A stretch of 64,000 bases of DNA from Rana temporaria (GCF_905171775.1 NC_053490.1:458700643-458764642), one strand, 5' to 3'; positions 51,995 to 63,534 are shown, counted from the first letter of the stretch. The notes: generated from the letters alone by a model not told the origin. Numbers and translations: made by a program.

Positions 51995-53530
51995 AACCTT
52001 AGTTTTACGGCGGCAGGTCGGCTCGGCTGCGCAAAATCACGTAATATAACGTGATTTTGCTTTGCGGCCACTCCGGCGGCGCGCTCGTGCCCCCTGCTCG
52101 CCCCTGGTGCTGATGTGAGTGCCCGGCGGGCGCGATTACCGCCGGGCACCCACGATCGCTCGTGACAGAGCGAGAACCGCGAGCTGTGTGTGTAAACACA
52201 CAGCTCCCGATTCTTTCAGGGGGAGAAATGACTGATCGTATGTTCATACAATGTATGAACAGCGATCTGTCATTTCCCCTAGTCAGTCCCACTCCCCCTT
52301 CAGTTAGAACACACTTTAGGGAACATAATTAACCCCTTGATCGCCCCCTAGTGTTAACCCTTTCCCTGTCAGTGACATTTTTACTGTAATCAATGCATTT
52401 TTATAGCACTGATCGCTATAAAAATGCCAATGGTCCCAAAAATGTGTCAAAAGTGTCTGATGTGTCCATCATAAGGTCGCAGTAAGATTGCCGCCATTAC
52501 TAGTAAAAAATATATATTTATAAAAATGCCATAAAACTATCCCCTATTTTGTAGACGCTGTGGGCCAAATCTTCAAAGGAGATACGCAGGCGGAACTGCT
52601 GTTCAGCCTGCGTATCCCTGTGGCTATCTTTGGAAACGATCCTCAGAAGGATTTTTCCAAAGATAGTCAGAAGATCCGACATCTGTAATAGACTTACACT
52701 GTCGGATCTTAGGATGCAGTACCGCATCCGCCGCTGGGGGCATTTCGAGTCGAAATGCCGCTTTGTGTATGCAAATGATTACTTAAGCAGATCCACAAAG
52801 CTTTTTAGCTTTGTGTTTTCTGCGTAAGTTACGTTTTGCATACGTAAAATTAGGGATGCTTTTACAAGGCCTAAACTGTTTAGACCTTGTAAAAACAAAC
52901 CTTTTTTTCGATCGCCGCGTTTTTTTTTTAAATTTCGATTTTTTTTTCCCGGCGCGTATTTTTTTTTTTACCCGACGCAACTTTATTGTCCCGTCGCGAT
53001 CCACAAAGCCCGGCGTAAAGTACGTTCGTGCGATGCACGTCGGGAAAAATGACGTCACACGCATGCGCCGAACGTCCGGCGCGGGAGCGCGCCTCATTTG
53101 AATAGGAATCGCCTCCTCGAGCAGACGACCGCCTTGCGACGGAGGCACTTAGGTTGCACGGCGTGTAATTTCTAGGTAAGTGCTTTGTGGATCGGGCACT
53201 TAGGTAGAAATTTAACGCCTGTGTAACTTAACTGCTGAAAGTTAAGTTAGGCAGCTTTTTTGAAGATTTGGCCCTATAACTTTTGCGCAAACCACTCAAT
53301 AAGCACTTATTGCGATTTTTTTTAAAGAAAAGTATGTAGAAGAATACGTATCGGCCTAAACTGAGGAACATTTTTTTTTTTATATATATATTTTTGGGGG
53401 ATATTTATTATAGCAAAAAGTAAAAAATATTTTTTTTTCAAAATTTTCGCTCTATTTTTGTTTATAGCGCAAAAAATAAAAACCGCAGAGGTGATCAAAT
53501 ACCACCAAAATAAATCTCTATTTGTGGGCA
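51995..53530. mobile_element. TTAACCACT-family element interrupted by a MITE
   Basis: cggcaggtcggctcggctgc and the gcccggcgggcgcgattacc hairpin match 28220-28350. The later block (cttttgcgcaaaccactcaa to taaaaaccgcagaggtgatc) resumes at 53275 after the MITE 52562-53274. Comparison with 28187-29176 gives the empty-site sequence. Confidence 0.82.
52562..53274. mobile_element. Palindromic MITE (GGGCCAAATCTTC ends) with 3-bp duplication
   Basis: Left GGGCCAAATCTTCAAAG, right GAAGATTTGGCCC, flanked by tgt (52559-52561) and tat (53275-53277). The uninterrupted relative reads acgctataacttttgcg (28786-28802), so the insertion site and a TAT duplication follow directly. Confidence 0.88.
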
Positions 53531-53559
53531 TGGGGGCATTAGGGGCGGAGGAGCGATTT

Positions 53560-53812
53560 TGCTCCTAATGCCGCGTACATACGGTTGACATTCCTACGGA
53601 GGCTTTCCCATGGAAAAGTCTGACCATGTGTACATGGCATAGAAAAGTCCGACCGTGTGTACGCGGCAAAGAAAAGTCCGACCGTGTGGAGGATGCCCCC
53701 ATGGGGAGGATGCCCCCATGCTTCGGCATATATAAATGGTGCATGTATGCCCATCATTAGAAGTGGGTGGATGAAGGGAGGTATTCTAATGGTGGGCATA
53801 CCCACCGATCAA
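53560..53812. repeat. Mixed repeat remnants
   Basis: An end of the ATGCCGCGTACAYACG family (53566-53585), short tandem gaaaagtccgaccgtgtg copies (53640-53690) and one partial ~165-bp satellite unit (53735-53805). Confidence 0.65.
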
Positions 53813-53813
53813 T

Positions 53814-54780
53814 CCATATGTGGAATTACACCCCAAAAAACATTCTGCTACTTCTCCTGAGTACGGGGATACCCCATGTGTGGGACTTTTTGGGAGCCTA
53901 GCCGCGTACGGGACCCCAAAAAACAATCACCGCCTTCAGGCTTTCTAAGGGTGTAAATTTTTGATTTAACTCCTCACTACCTATCACAGTTTCGAAGGCC
54001 ATAAAATGCCAAAATAGCACAAAAAAAAAACAAATTACCCCATTTTGGAAAGTAGACACCCCAAGGAAACTGCTGAGAGGCATGTTGAGTCCATTGAATT
54101 TTTTTTTTTTGTCCAAAGTGATTGAATAATGACAAAAAAAAAATCAAAAAGTTGTCACTAAGCTATATATTGCTCACACATGCCATGGTTATATGTGGAA
54201 TTGCACCCCAAAATACATTCTGCTGCTTCTCCTGAGTACGGGGATACCACATGTGTGGGACTTTTTGGGAGCCTAGCCGCGTATGGGGCCCCAAAAACCA
54301 AGCACCGCCTTCAGCATTTCTAAGGGCGCAAATTTTTGATTTCACTCGTCACTACCTATCACAGTTTCGAAGGCCATAACATGCCAAAAAAGCACAAAAC
54401 CCCCCCAAATGACCCCATTTTGGAAAGTAGACACCCCAAGCTATTTGCTGAGAGGCATGTCGAGTCCATGGAATATTTTATATTTTGACACAAGTTGTGG
54501 GAATATGACAAACTGATTTTTTTTTGCACAAAGTTGTCACTAAATGATATATTGCTCACACATGCCATGGTTATATGTAGAATTGCACCCCAAAATACAT
54601 TCTGCTGCTTGTCCTGAGTACGGGGATACCATATGTGTGGGACTTTTTGTGAGCCTAGCCGCGTACGGGGCCCCGAAAACCAAGCACCGCCTTCAAGATT
54701 TCTAAGGGCATACATTTTTGATTTCACTCCTCACTACCTATCACAGTTTTGAAGGCCATAAAATGCCAAGATGGCACACA
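53814..54780. repeat. ~378-bp tandem repeat, about 2.5 copies
   Basis: The unit starts catatgtggaattacacccc and contains cctgagtacggggatacc, gggagcctagccgcgtac and ctatcacagtttcgaaggcc. Starts at about 53814, 54189 and 54571; the third copy is partial. Confidence 0.9.
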
Positions 54781-54784
54781 ACCC

Positions 54785-55090
54785 CCATACAATGCATTAA
54801 GGTAAAAAAAAACTTCTCTGCTGCAGTACTCCCTAGCCCCCCTTATTCTTACCTGCAGCCCGATTGATAGCGGCGGTAGCTATGGGGCCAAGATGGGGCC
54901 AAGTCCCTCTGTCTGTGTCAATGGACACAGCAGTGGCGCTCAGGAGCGAGCACGCACAAGTGCCCCAATGGGAGGCACTGGACAGAGAGGAGGTGCCAGG
55001 AGCGCCTGCAGGGGGACCTGAGAAGAGAAAGTTTAGGGCCGCCCTGTGTAATTTCATTGCACAGAGCAAGTAAGTATAGAGAGTTTTTTT
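54785..55090. mobile_element. Fragment of a TTAA-type MITE
   Basis: gcattaaggtaaaaaaaaac and the end cagagcaagtaagtatagag match interior ends of 50685-51195 and 59195-59642. Outer ends lost. Confidence 0.5.
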
Positions 55091-55703
55091 TTTTTTATCA
55101 CTGCTGCAAAAATACATTTATGTGGCTCCACACTCCTGTATTGAGATCGCGCTTGCTGCACTTTAACAGCTCAATACATGAATTTTAGGTTTTTCACTTT
55201 CAAAGCAAAATCGGTAACTTTGTGGCACAAACATTTGTATTTTATTAATCTGTATATGACACAACTCATTTCTAATGAAAGCGTTTTTACATTTAGCATC
55301 GCTGCTATTTATAGAGGCAGAGAATATCTGAAGCTGGTTAACTCTGCTGCCTATTCCTCACATGTAACCATTACTGATTCTAATGATGATGAACATTGGC
55401 GGGTTATGCAAGTGTCATAAAAGATGTATTCCCGTCTTTCCGGATAATTTCATTAAAGACTAAACCAGAGAATATATAAACACAACCCTCCTGATCCCTG
55501 ATGTAAGACCTGTAAACACTGCATATGGGAACAGAAACCTCCTTTCAAGTGAAAAGTGGCTGAAAAGAACATCTAGGAAATGCAAATACAGTAAAACCTT
55601 TTGCAAAGTCCAGTATGGGATGAGAGAGAGAGTTTACCGCTCAGAGGTCCCAGGGAACTGCAAGGTGGAGTCCAAACACCTGGGTGCAGGCACTGCAATA
55701 ATA
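55091..55703. other. Unassigned DNA
   Basis: No recognisable gene. It abuts the palindrome at 55704. Confidence 0.4.
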
Positions 55704-56013
55704 TGCAAAAATGTGTAGAGAAAAACCGGGACGGCCGCACTCCAAAAAAATGGTTCCTTTTAATAAAAACTGGTCACAACATGAATATATCACAGCAAAA
55801 AATCAGCAAAAGAGCTAATGCGTTTCACACTATCATACAGTGCTTATTCATAGCTGGCTGCAGCTATGAATAAGCACTGTATGATAGTGTGAAACGCGTT
55901 AGCTCTTTTCCTGATTTTTTGCTGTGATATATTCATGTTGTGACCAGTTTTTATTAAAAGGAACCATTTTTTTGGAGTGCGGCCGTCCCGGTTTTTCTCT
56001 ACACATTTTTGCA
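55704..56013. repeat. 310-bp near-perfect palindrome with Penelope-like terminal motif
   Basis: Left arm 55704-55855 and right arm 55862-56013 are reverse complements with only two visible differences (cagcaaaag/caggaaaag and gctaatgcg/gctaacgcg) around a 6-bp centre. Each arm contains tatgaataagcactgt...agtgtgaaacgcgttagc, i.e. a stem followed by GAAACGCG, as in the hammerhead-bearing ends of Penelope-like elements. Confidence 0.88.
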
Positions 56014-56229
56014 CAGTAAAACCTTTGATTGCGAGTAACTTGGTCTGCGAGTGTTTTACAAGACAAGCTATTTTTTTTTATAAATTTTAACTTGAGCGAG
56101 CGAGGTCTTGCAATACAAGTAGTGTCACCTTTCAACTGAGTATAAAAGAGAAGATAAATGCCATTTTAATCAATAAGAGTTAATTAGCAATATTAAAGTG
56201 GACTCCGACTTTTTTCCTGTACCACTTCA

Positions 56230-56640
56230 AGGCGACTTCTATCCGACTTGTGCCCATAGACTTTAACCACAGCCCTGGAAGGATTTGCCCCCTTAATGAT
56301 CAGGCATTTTTTTGCGATTTGGCACTGCGTCGCTTTAACTGACAATTGCGCAGTCGTGCGACATTGTACCCAAACAAAAGTGACGTCCTTTTTTTCCCAC
56401 AAATAGAGCTTTATTTTGGTTGTATTTGATCACCTCTGCGTTTTTTATTTTTTGCGCTCTAAACAAAAATAGAGCGACAATTTTGAAAAAAAGCAATATT
56501 TTTTACTTAAAAATCTGTAAAAAATATGTTTTTCCCTCAGTTTAGGCCGATACGTATTCTTCTACATATTTTTGGTGAAGAAAAATCGCAATAAGCATTT
56601 ATTGATTAGTTTGCATAATGCATAATAGTGAAAGTGTCAG
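56230..56640. mobile_element. TTAACCACTT-family fragment
   Basis: gcactgcgtcgctttaactg, cacaaatagagctttatttt and tttaggccgatacgtattct match 28187-29176 in reverse orientation. Confidence 0.75.
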
Positions 56641-56739
56641 TACATTCTGTGTAAATGGGGAAAAAACTAATGGAAATAGACTATATCCTGTTTGAATTTA
56701 TATAATTGATTTTAAATGGAAAATTACAATTTTGGCCAC

Positions 56740-57620
56740 TAGATGGAACTAAGTGTAGCACTACCCCCGAAGGAGCTGCTGGTTTGTTTTGGGCGGCATG
56801 TTACCTCTATTCCTTCGCCCTCTAGGGTATACAATGAGAGTTGAGAAAACTTCAATGTCCACACGTTGCGCTTCTTTTTATTTACTTTATTTACCAAAGT
56901 GGTAAAAGAATAAAAGTAGGAGTTGAAGAGGTGGAAGGGTAATAGGTAGTAGGTTTGGGTGTATAACTTTGTTCGGAAACACTCCTGCTTCCAGCAACGT
57001 AGCTCTTGTCGCCACTCTAGCCAGAGTGGGTATTGTGCACTTGGATAGACCTCTCTCACTAGCCTAGCAGCCAGGGTGTCACACGGAAACTTTAGCAAAG
57101 TCTATGTCACAGACCTTCCGAAAGGTTGAGATGTATTTGTTCCAGAATCCTCTCAGCATAGGATTAAGCACCCGGATCTCTTCTTGAAATAAGTTCTTAT
57201 GAACTCAGAAATGACAGGCGACCTTTACTTGGCCTCTCAGTATTAGTGCGTCCTTCAATGAAGTTCAAGGCCTCTCCTGAGCGTACCAGCCTTCTGATCA
57301 GTGCTCTCCAGAACAGGCGCTTCATCAAGCGGCTTCCTCCCTCAGGACGGACAGCACAGGACCACTCTGCAAGCGTAGACCCAGCCTAACTACCTGGCCT
57401 ACTTGGTAGATCACCAAGCCAGGAACACTTGAATACACACCCCCGGCCGCGAGGGCCACTCACGGGGGGTGGTGGGACGACAGGCCAGGATCGGCGACGA
57501 CGACCCAGAACAAATGACTCTTAAGTACTCTCCCCCAGCATGCACAGCGAGGCGATCAACCCCCATTGATTGGCTGCCGAGGAAAAACACCCAATACGCC
57601 CTGACTCGACTGCTGCCACC
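56740..57620. other. Unassigned, possibly part of an LTR
   Basis: Starts near tgtagcactacccccgaagg, a TG start of the kind seen in frog LTRs, and runs through CT/GA-rich unique-looking DNA. A similar start (tgtagcgcctgtgtactt) is at 63853. No matching CA end or coding region was found. Confidence 0.3.
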
Positions 57621-57635
57621 CTTGGCCTGGGGTCA

Positions 57636-58750
57636 GGGCCGCCATCAGGGGGGTACAGGCAGTACACCTGTAAGGGGCCCGGAGGTCCCCAGGGGCCCGG
57701 ATGGCAACCCCCTTTAAAAAAAGGGGTACAGGCAGTACACCTGTAAGGGGTCCGGAGGTCCCCAGGGCCCCAGATGGCAACCCCCCCTTTTTTTATTTAT
57801 TAAAGGGCCAATTTTTTTTTAGAGGTCCGAAGGTCCCCAGGGGCCTGGATGGCAACCCCCCCTTTTTTTTATAAAAAAATAAATAAAAACATTTTTTATA
57901 TTTATTTTTAGGATGAGGAGCTGCGGTGGCTCAACGCGATTGGCACTGCGCTGACAAGCCATTCACCTCTGCAGCTAGAGGCTCGGATCCCGGTCTCGGC
58001 TACATGTGAATTGAGTTTGGTGGTCTCAGCCCGGCTCCCGGTGGGTGTGCTATGCGAGGTAAGCCTGCGCCTAGTACGCCCACCCCCCCTCCCACAAAAA
58101 CCATCACACTTACACGCACTCGAAATTGGGTTAACATGCACGCACTTTGACCACGCGGTCTCTAAAAAGAGAGGCGAAGGACTAACAGGGCTGGTTGAGC
58201 GGGCTAGATCCTCTCACTCCCTTATAGGGAGTCCCTCTGCCCCGTTGGGCTTCAAAGCGGAGTAGGTAGGGCGGGCTGTGTGGGAGGACCCCCTCACACA
58301 CCCACCATTGCCACCCGGGGCATGGAGAAAGGTGGCAGATTGCCTCTGGGGGAGGCCTGCCTACTCCCAACTCCTGCAGTCCGGCTCCTCTCTCGAGTAC
58401 ACGCACAAAATACACTTTAAAAAAAAAAAAATATATATATTTTTAGATGGCAACCCCCCTTTTTAAAAAAAAATATATATATTTTTTATATATATATTTT
58501 TATTTCTTTTTTTCTTTTTATTAAAGGGCCCAGAGGTCCCCAGGGCCCCGGATGGCTCCCCCCCTTTTTTTATATATATTTTTCTTTATTTCGTCTTTTT
58601 TTTGTAAAGGGCCGCCCCCCCGCTTCTCAATTCTCGTCAGCCCCCCCCGCTTCTCAATTTCAGATTTTCAGGCAGCACCCCGCCCCCCCGGTTCTCTGCT
58701 CCAGGGGGCCCATGCCTGAAGCTGTGTAAGGGGCCCCATAATTCCACGGC
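57636..58750. mobile_element. hAT-like element fragment (CAGGGCCGCCATCAGG end) with nested SINE
   Basis: Left end cagggccgccatcagggggg; tandem aaggggcccggaggtcccca copies follow. The right part cctgaagctgtgtaaggggc and cccataattcc is the reverse complement of 2423-2480. The outer right end is missing. Confidence 0.6.
57911..58430 (+). mobile_element. tRNA-derived SINE
   Basis: A box-A-like tggctcaacgcg (57927-57938) and a box-B-like ggctcggatcc (57980-57990, canonical ggttcgaatcc) lie 42 bases apart at the 5' end. A tRNA-unrelated body follows and the copy ends in an A tail at 58417-58430. It begins after tttattttta within the hAT-like element. It is likely transcribed by RNA polymerase III if intact. 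Confidence 0.65.
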
Positions 58751-59194
58751 TGGAACAGAAGCCCAAATTTGGCAAAACAATACAGTCAGAGGTAGTTACA
58801 TTTCTGACTACCTTCTAAATTTAAGGCAGCGCAAGCTACGTTTTAGTGCGTGCACTGCACACGCCGCTTTTAACAGCACCCCCTCCTGCACCCAGATGGG
58901 GCAAAGTTTGGCATCTTCACCCTCAGCACATATTTAGCAGATAACCATATGGAAGTGGAAGCAGCAAACTGATTTGTGTGAAAGACTTGTATAGCCAAAG
59001 CCAATAACAGGACACTGCACAGACACCCATATTTAAATGATTGTGCCATATTTGGGCACTTCCCTTCTGTGGAAATAGGCAGACAAGGCCATTATCAGGG
59101 GAGCACAGAGATCCCTGCGAGAGATAATACCCATTTGTCACACATTACTTACGTGTATTTAGGATGAAAAAATAAATCGGACTTTATGTCAGCT
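58751..59194. other. Unassigned DNA
   Basis: No gene or structured repeat recognised. Confidence 0.4.
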
Positions 59195-59642
59195 TTAAAG
59201 TGGTTCTAACGGCTGAAGGTCTACCAGAAAACCTTCTGTGTGCAGCGCCCCCCCCCCCCCGGCTCCCCCAATCCTTACTTGAGCCCCCTTCAATCCAGCA
59301 ATATTCACGACAGCCTTGGCTGGATGGGGACCCTCCCTCCTCATTGCCTCAGACACCAGTGGGAGCACATTGGCTACCGCTGCTGTCAATCACAGTCGAT
59401 AAGCCAATGAGGAGAGAGCAGGGGGGGGGGAAGCTGCGGCTCCATGTGTCTTATGGATGCATAGAGCAGCGATTTGGGAGCGAGCATTTAGCGGTGCCCC
59501 CAGGGGGAGGAGCCAGGAGTGGCGAGCAAGGAACCAGAAAACAAGAGGATCTGAGCTGCTCTGTGCAAAACCACTGCACAGAGCAGGTAAGTATAACATG
59601 TTTTTTTTTTATTTTTTAAAACAAGCTTTAGTATTACTTTAA
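59195..59642. mobile_element. TTAA-target MITE
   Basis: TTAAAGTGGTTCTAACGGC at the left; gctttagtattactttaa at the right, TTAA on both sides. The right TTAA is shared with the next element. Confidence 0.75.
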
Positions 59643-60170
59643 CCACTTAAGCCCCAGACCATTATGCAGCCAAATGACCAGGCCACTTTTTGCAATTCGG
59701 TACTGCGTCGCTTTAACTAAGAATTGCGCGGTCGTGCGACGTGGCTTCCAAACAAAATTTAAGTCCTTTTTTTCCCACAAATAGAGCTTTCTTTTGGTGG
59801 TTTTTGATCACCTCTGCGGTTTTAATTTTTTGTGCTATAAACAAAAATAGAGCAACAATTTTGAAAAAAATCCAATATTTTTTACTTTTTGCTATAATAA
59901 ATATCCCCAAAAAATATATAAAAAAACATATTTTTTCCTCAGTTTAGGCTGATATGTATTCTTCTACATATTTTTGGTAAAAAAAATTCCCAATAAGCGT
60001 TTATTGATCAGTCTGCGCAAAAGTTATAGCGTCTACAAAATAGGGTATAGTTTTATGGCATTTTTATATAAAAATTTTTTTTTACTAGTAATGGCAGCAA
60101 TCAGCGGTTTTTATCGGGACTGCGACAATATGGCGGACACATCGGACTGTATTTTCTTATAATGTTACTG
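59639..60170. mobile_element. TTAACCACTT-family element, one end intact
   Basis: Starts TTAACCACTTAAGCCCCAGA; contains gtactgcgtcgctttaacta and caataagcgtttattgatca. The distal end is lost near 60170. Confidence 0.75.
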
Positions 60171-60299
60171 TGGATTATAAATTTACATGAAACTGCACAA
60201 ATATTAAGGTTGTACGTGTTCAACATTCAATTACACAATCACTTCTGTCATAATAGGGTGCAGAAAATAGCAGCAGGTGCTCTGGGCTGAGTCAACATT

Positions 60300-60490
60300 T
60301 TTTTTTAAATTAAGGTGCATTAAGGTGAAAAAAACACCTTGCACTGTCCGGTCCCCCCGTTTTACTTACCCGACCCCCGAATTTCCCGTGGGTGCGATCC
60401 CGCGTCGCTCTCTCCACGGCTCCTTGGCTCTTCATTGGATAGATTGATAGCAGTGCAGCCATTGGCTCCCGCTGCTGTCAATCAAATCCA
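60300..60490. mobile_element. Fragment of a TTAA-type MITE
   Basis: tgcattaaggtgaaaaaaac and ccattggctcccgctgctgt resemble 50685-51195. Ends lost. Confidence 0.45.
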
Positions 60491-60957
60491 CAATATACAA
60501 GTAAATGCGCAACTGGAACAATGAATATTCCACAATATTTAGCAATATTAATCAGGAAGCATATGGGTTTATGCACAACAATAATAGTTTAGCAAAAAGT
60601 CCATGCTCTGAAAATATACTAAAGAAGTCTATTAAAAGGTCCAAGGGCCAGGGGGAGGTGGTAATTGGGGATCTCGCACTTAGGGCTGCCATCAAGGGGG
60701 AACAGAAACCATGTTCCAATATTCTGCAGAAAAACACAAGGGGGGAGTCGCCTCTGGGTGTAGATGTAAAACTATTTTAACAACAGTTTATGTGTACAAG
60801 CAACTCAGTGATCAGTAAGCATTGATTTAAAAGATCCCAAACATGGGGGTAGTCATCAGATTCGCCAAACTGTTCCTGCTTGCTGGGGCGCTTTCATTTC
60901 TCGATCCAAACACCGCTGTCAGATGGAAAAGCCGGCCGCAGTGGAGATGAATTCAGA

Positions 60958-61745
60958 GCCGGTGCATTGCCACGAAATGAGATTTGCCATCGGATGAGAT
61001 GGTCCGCCTCCATCACATCCTATTGGCTCACTCCTGTCACGTGACATATTTAAACGTCAAGTATCGACGCAAACATCAGTCTCAGCTAAGCTATCATAGG
61101 GAGAGGATCTCCTCTCCCTGTGATAGCTGAAGCTGCACGGAGCTGGTGCACGGAGCTCACATGGCCTCTGTGGCCCGATTCCGAGAGCGGAATCGGGCCA
61201 CAGAAGCTCATACATTTACTAGGCTAATAAATGTTCTCCTTTATTACAATGTCAGGCTAATAAATGTTCTCCTTCATTACAATGTCACTTCGGGATCTAC
61301 AGCGATATCGGGATCCCTCTGCCCGATAGCGCTGTCATGCCTCCCCGCGAGCGCGATAGATCCACAGCGCTATCGGGATCCCAATGCCCGATAGCGCTGT
61401 CAGCGTGCCTCCCGCCAGTGCTAACTACACCCCGCGCCCACAGCTCTACTCCCCGTCCCCCGTTAAGGCTCAGGGAACGGGGAACAGAAAGTAGAGCATT
61501 GGGTGCAGGTAAAGTAGTAGTGCGCAGGCGCAGCACTACGCAAATAGCTCCGTGCACCAGCTCCGTGCAGCTTCAGCTATCACAGGGAGAGGAGATCCTC
61601 TCCCTATGATAGCCTAGCTGAGACTGATGTTTGCGTCGATACTTGACGTCTAAATATGTCGCGTAAAAGGAGTGAGCCAATAGGATGTGATGGAGGCGGA
61701 CCATCTCATCCGATGGCAAATCTCATTTTGTGGCAATGCACCGGC
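60958..61745. repeat. Foldback with two 200-bp arms
   Basis: Arm 60958-61157 is matched by its reverse complement at 61546-61745 with no length difference and few base changes (shared tctcagctaagctatcatag, tgatagctgaagctgcacgg). The 388-bp spacer contains further inverted motifs (cgatagcgctgtca repeated) and a tandem aataaatgttctcctt. Non-coding; typical of Foldback-like elements. Confidence 0.88.
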
Positions 61746-62039
61746 CTTGAGTGCAGATGTTGTGTGTGTGTGTGGGGGGGGGGGGGGGACGTCACTGGTA
61801 AGCGACGCGCTTCCTGAGCGTACGCCGGCTGCGTGGAAGAAAATTTTGCCAAGGATAGGGGGTGGGACGCACGTGGGGTAAATAATTTTTTGCGGGCAAA
61901 GGCTGGTGTTAGCGCTACAATCATCACGGCACCATGCCTTATTTGGTGTCAGGGTAATTGAAGTGCATTATTTCTATTATTACATTGTAGTAATAAATGA
62001 AATAGTTCAACTCACCATAATACAGAATCAGTGGGAGCC

Positions 62040-62300
62040 CTGAGTGTGTCACTTGCCACTGTCGCCTGCCACCAGATGCGGAATGTCACTTGCAACATTG
62101 CCTGTCACTAGATGTGGATTGTCACTTGCCACGTTGCCTTCACCAGATGTGGAATGTCACTAGCCACGTTGCCTGTCACAAGAAGCGGATTGTCACCACA
62201 TCACCTGCCGTCAATGTGGATTGTCACTTGCCACGCTGCCTGCCACCACTGCATTGGTGGCAGCACTAGTCCATTTAGCACAGAGGCAGGCCTCTGTGCA
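62040..62300. repeat. Degenerate ~45-bp tandem repeat related to the 39-44 kb array
   Basis: Copies of gtcacttgccacgttgcctg tcaccagatgtggatt. On the other strand this reads like the ggcaagtgacaatccac units of the big minisatellite. Confidence 0.65.
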
Positions 62301-62564
62301 GTGGTGGGTTCCGAATGAAGGCAGGCGAGCGGTGAGAGATGATGTCATCTCTTTGCTTGACGCCACACCTCCAATACGGGGGCGGAGAGAGATGATTTCA
62401 TCTCTGCTTGCCTGCCCACTTCTTCCATCCGCCTGCCCACTTCTTCCATCCACCTGGCTCGTGTATGTCGCCCACCCAGGTGTTTCATGCCATACGCCCA
62501 CACCCGTGGTTAGGCTGCAGAAAGGCCACGGCCGGGTAAGGGGCCGTGGCTCGGTGGTTTATGA

Positions 62565-62780
62565 CTAGGGATGAGCTCCGGCGTGTTTGCACACTCCACA
62601 TGCAGAGCCCGCCAGGAAGTCGTCACGGCGCTGCGCTAATCACGGGCAGTGAGACATTTCCCGATCTCTGCAACCGCGCATCAGGACAATGTCTCACTGC
62701 CTGTGATTAGCGCAGCGCAGTGCTGACTTCCTGGCGGGCTCTGCACGTGGAGTGTGCGAATACGCCAGAGCTCATCCCTA
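62565..62780. mobile_element. Foldback MITE with TAGGGATGAGCTC ends
   Basis: tagggatgagctccggcgtg and cgccagagctcatcccta are inverted. Inner arms (agagcccgccaggaagtcg, cttcctggcgggctct; gcgctaatcacgggcagtga, tcactgcctgtgattagcgc) make the whole 216 bp a hairpin. Confidence 0.87.
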
Positions 62781-62817
62781 TTTACAACCCCTGCTCTAGA
62801 GCCTCTGTGTGAACAAA

Positions 62818-62824
62818 AAATATA

Positions 62825-62864
<40 letters not shown>
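62818..62864. repeat. (TA)n tract
   Basis: Pure TA run directly before the TACCGTATTTATCG element; its TA target lies in this tract. Confidence 0.95.
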
Positions 62865-62868
<4 letters not shown>

Positions 62869-63434
62869 GTATTTATCGGCGTATACCGCGCACTATTTTG
62901 CCCTGAAAATCAGGGCAAAATCGTGGGTGCACGATATACGCCGATACCCGCTTTCCCGCCACGAGTTTGAATACTGCGCCGGCATATACCGTGCGCAGTA
63001 CACTCGTGAATCTTCGGGCAGTCTCGGCGCCTCTCGCACTGACGTCCTGAGCGTACAGGACGTCAGCGCGACAGTTGCCGAGCCTGCACGAAGATTCACG
63101 AGTGTACTGTGCTCGGTATATGCCGGCGCAGTATTCAAACTCGTGGCGGGAAACGAGCGGGGAGGACGCGAGGACGCCGCAGAAGGACGCTGGACCCGCC
63201 GAAGAGGACCCCCGACCCGCCGAAGAGGACCCCCGACCCGCCGAAGAGGACCCCCAACCCGCCGAAGAGGACACCCGAAGCCGCAGAAGGACGCCGGACC
63301 CGACGAGGCCGCCGCGCAAGACACCAAAACTGTAAGTACAAAAAAAACAAAAAAAAATTTTTCCACAGGATTGGGGGCCACTTTAGGGGTGCACGGTATA
63401 CGCGGGAGCGCGTTATACCGCGATAAATACGGTA
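62865..63434. mobile_element. MITE with TACCGTATTTATCG ends, copy 2
   Basis: Same ends and similar length as 46432-47001 and high similarity throughout, including actgtaagtacaaaaa near 63329. Contains a 21-bp tandem (ccgaagaggacccccgaccc) in four copies. TATA flanks both ends. Confidence 0.87.
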
Positions 63435-63534
63435 TATATATAGTTTAAGTCGACACAAAGCCCAAGTCGTTTTTAAAAGCCCCAGACATTAATATGTATA
63501 TAAAGATTTTTGTACCTGGTGTTCAACTTAAAGA

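Noticed and set aside
57911..57995. A functional tRNA gene
   Set aside because: Boxes A and B are present, but no cloverleaf or acceptor stem closes and the sequence runs on into a SINE body with an A tail.
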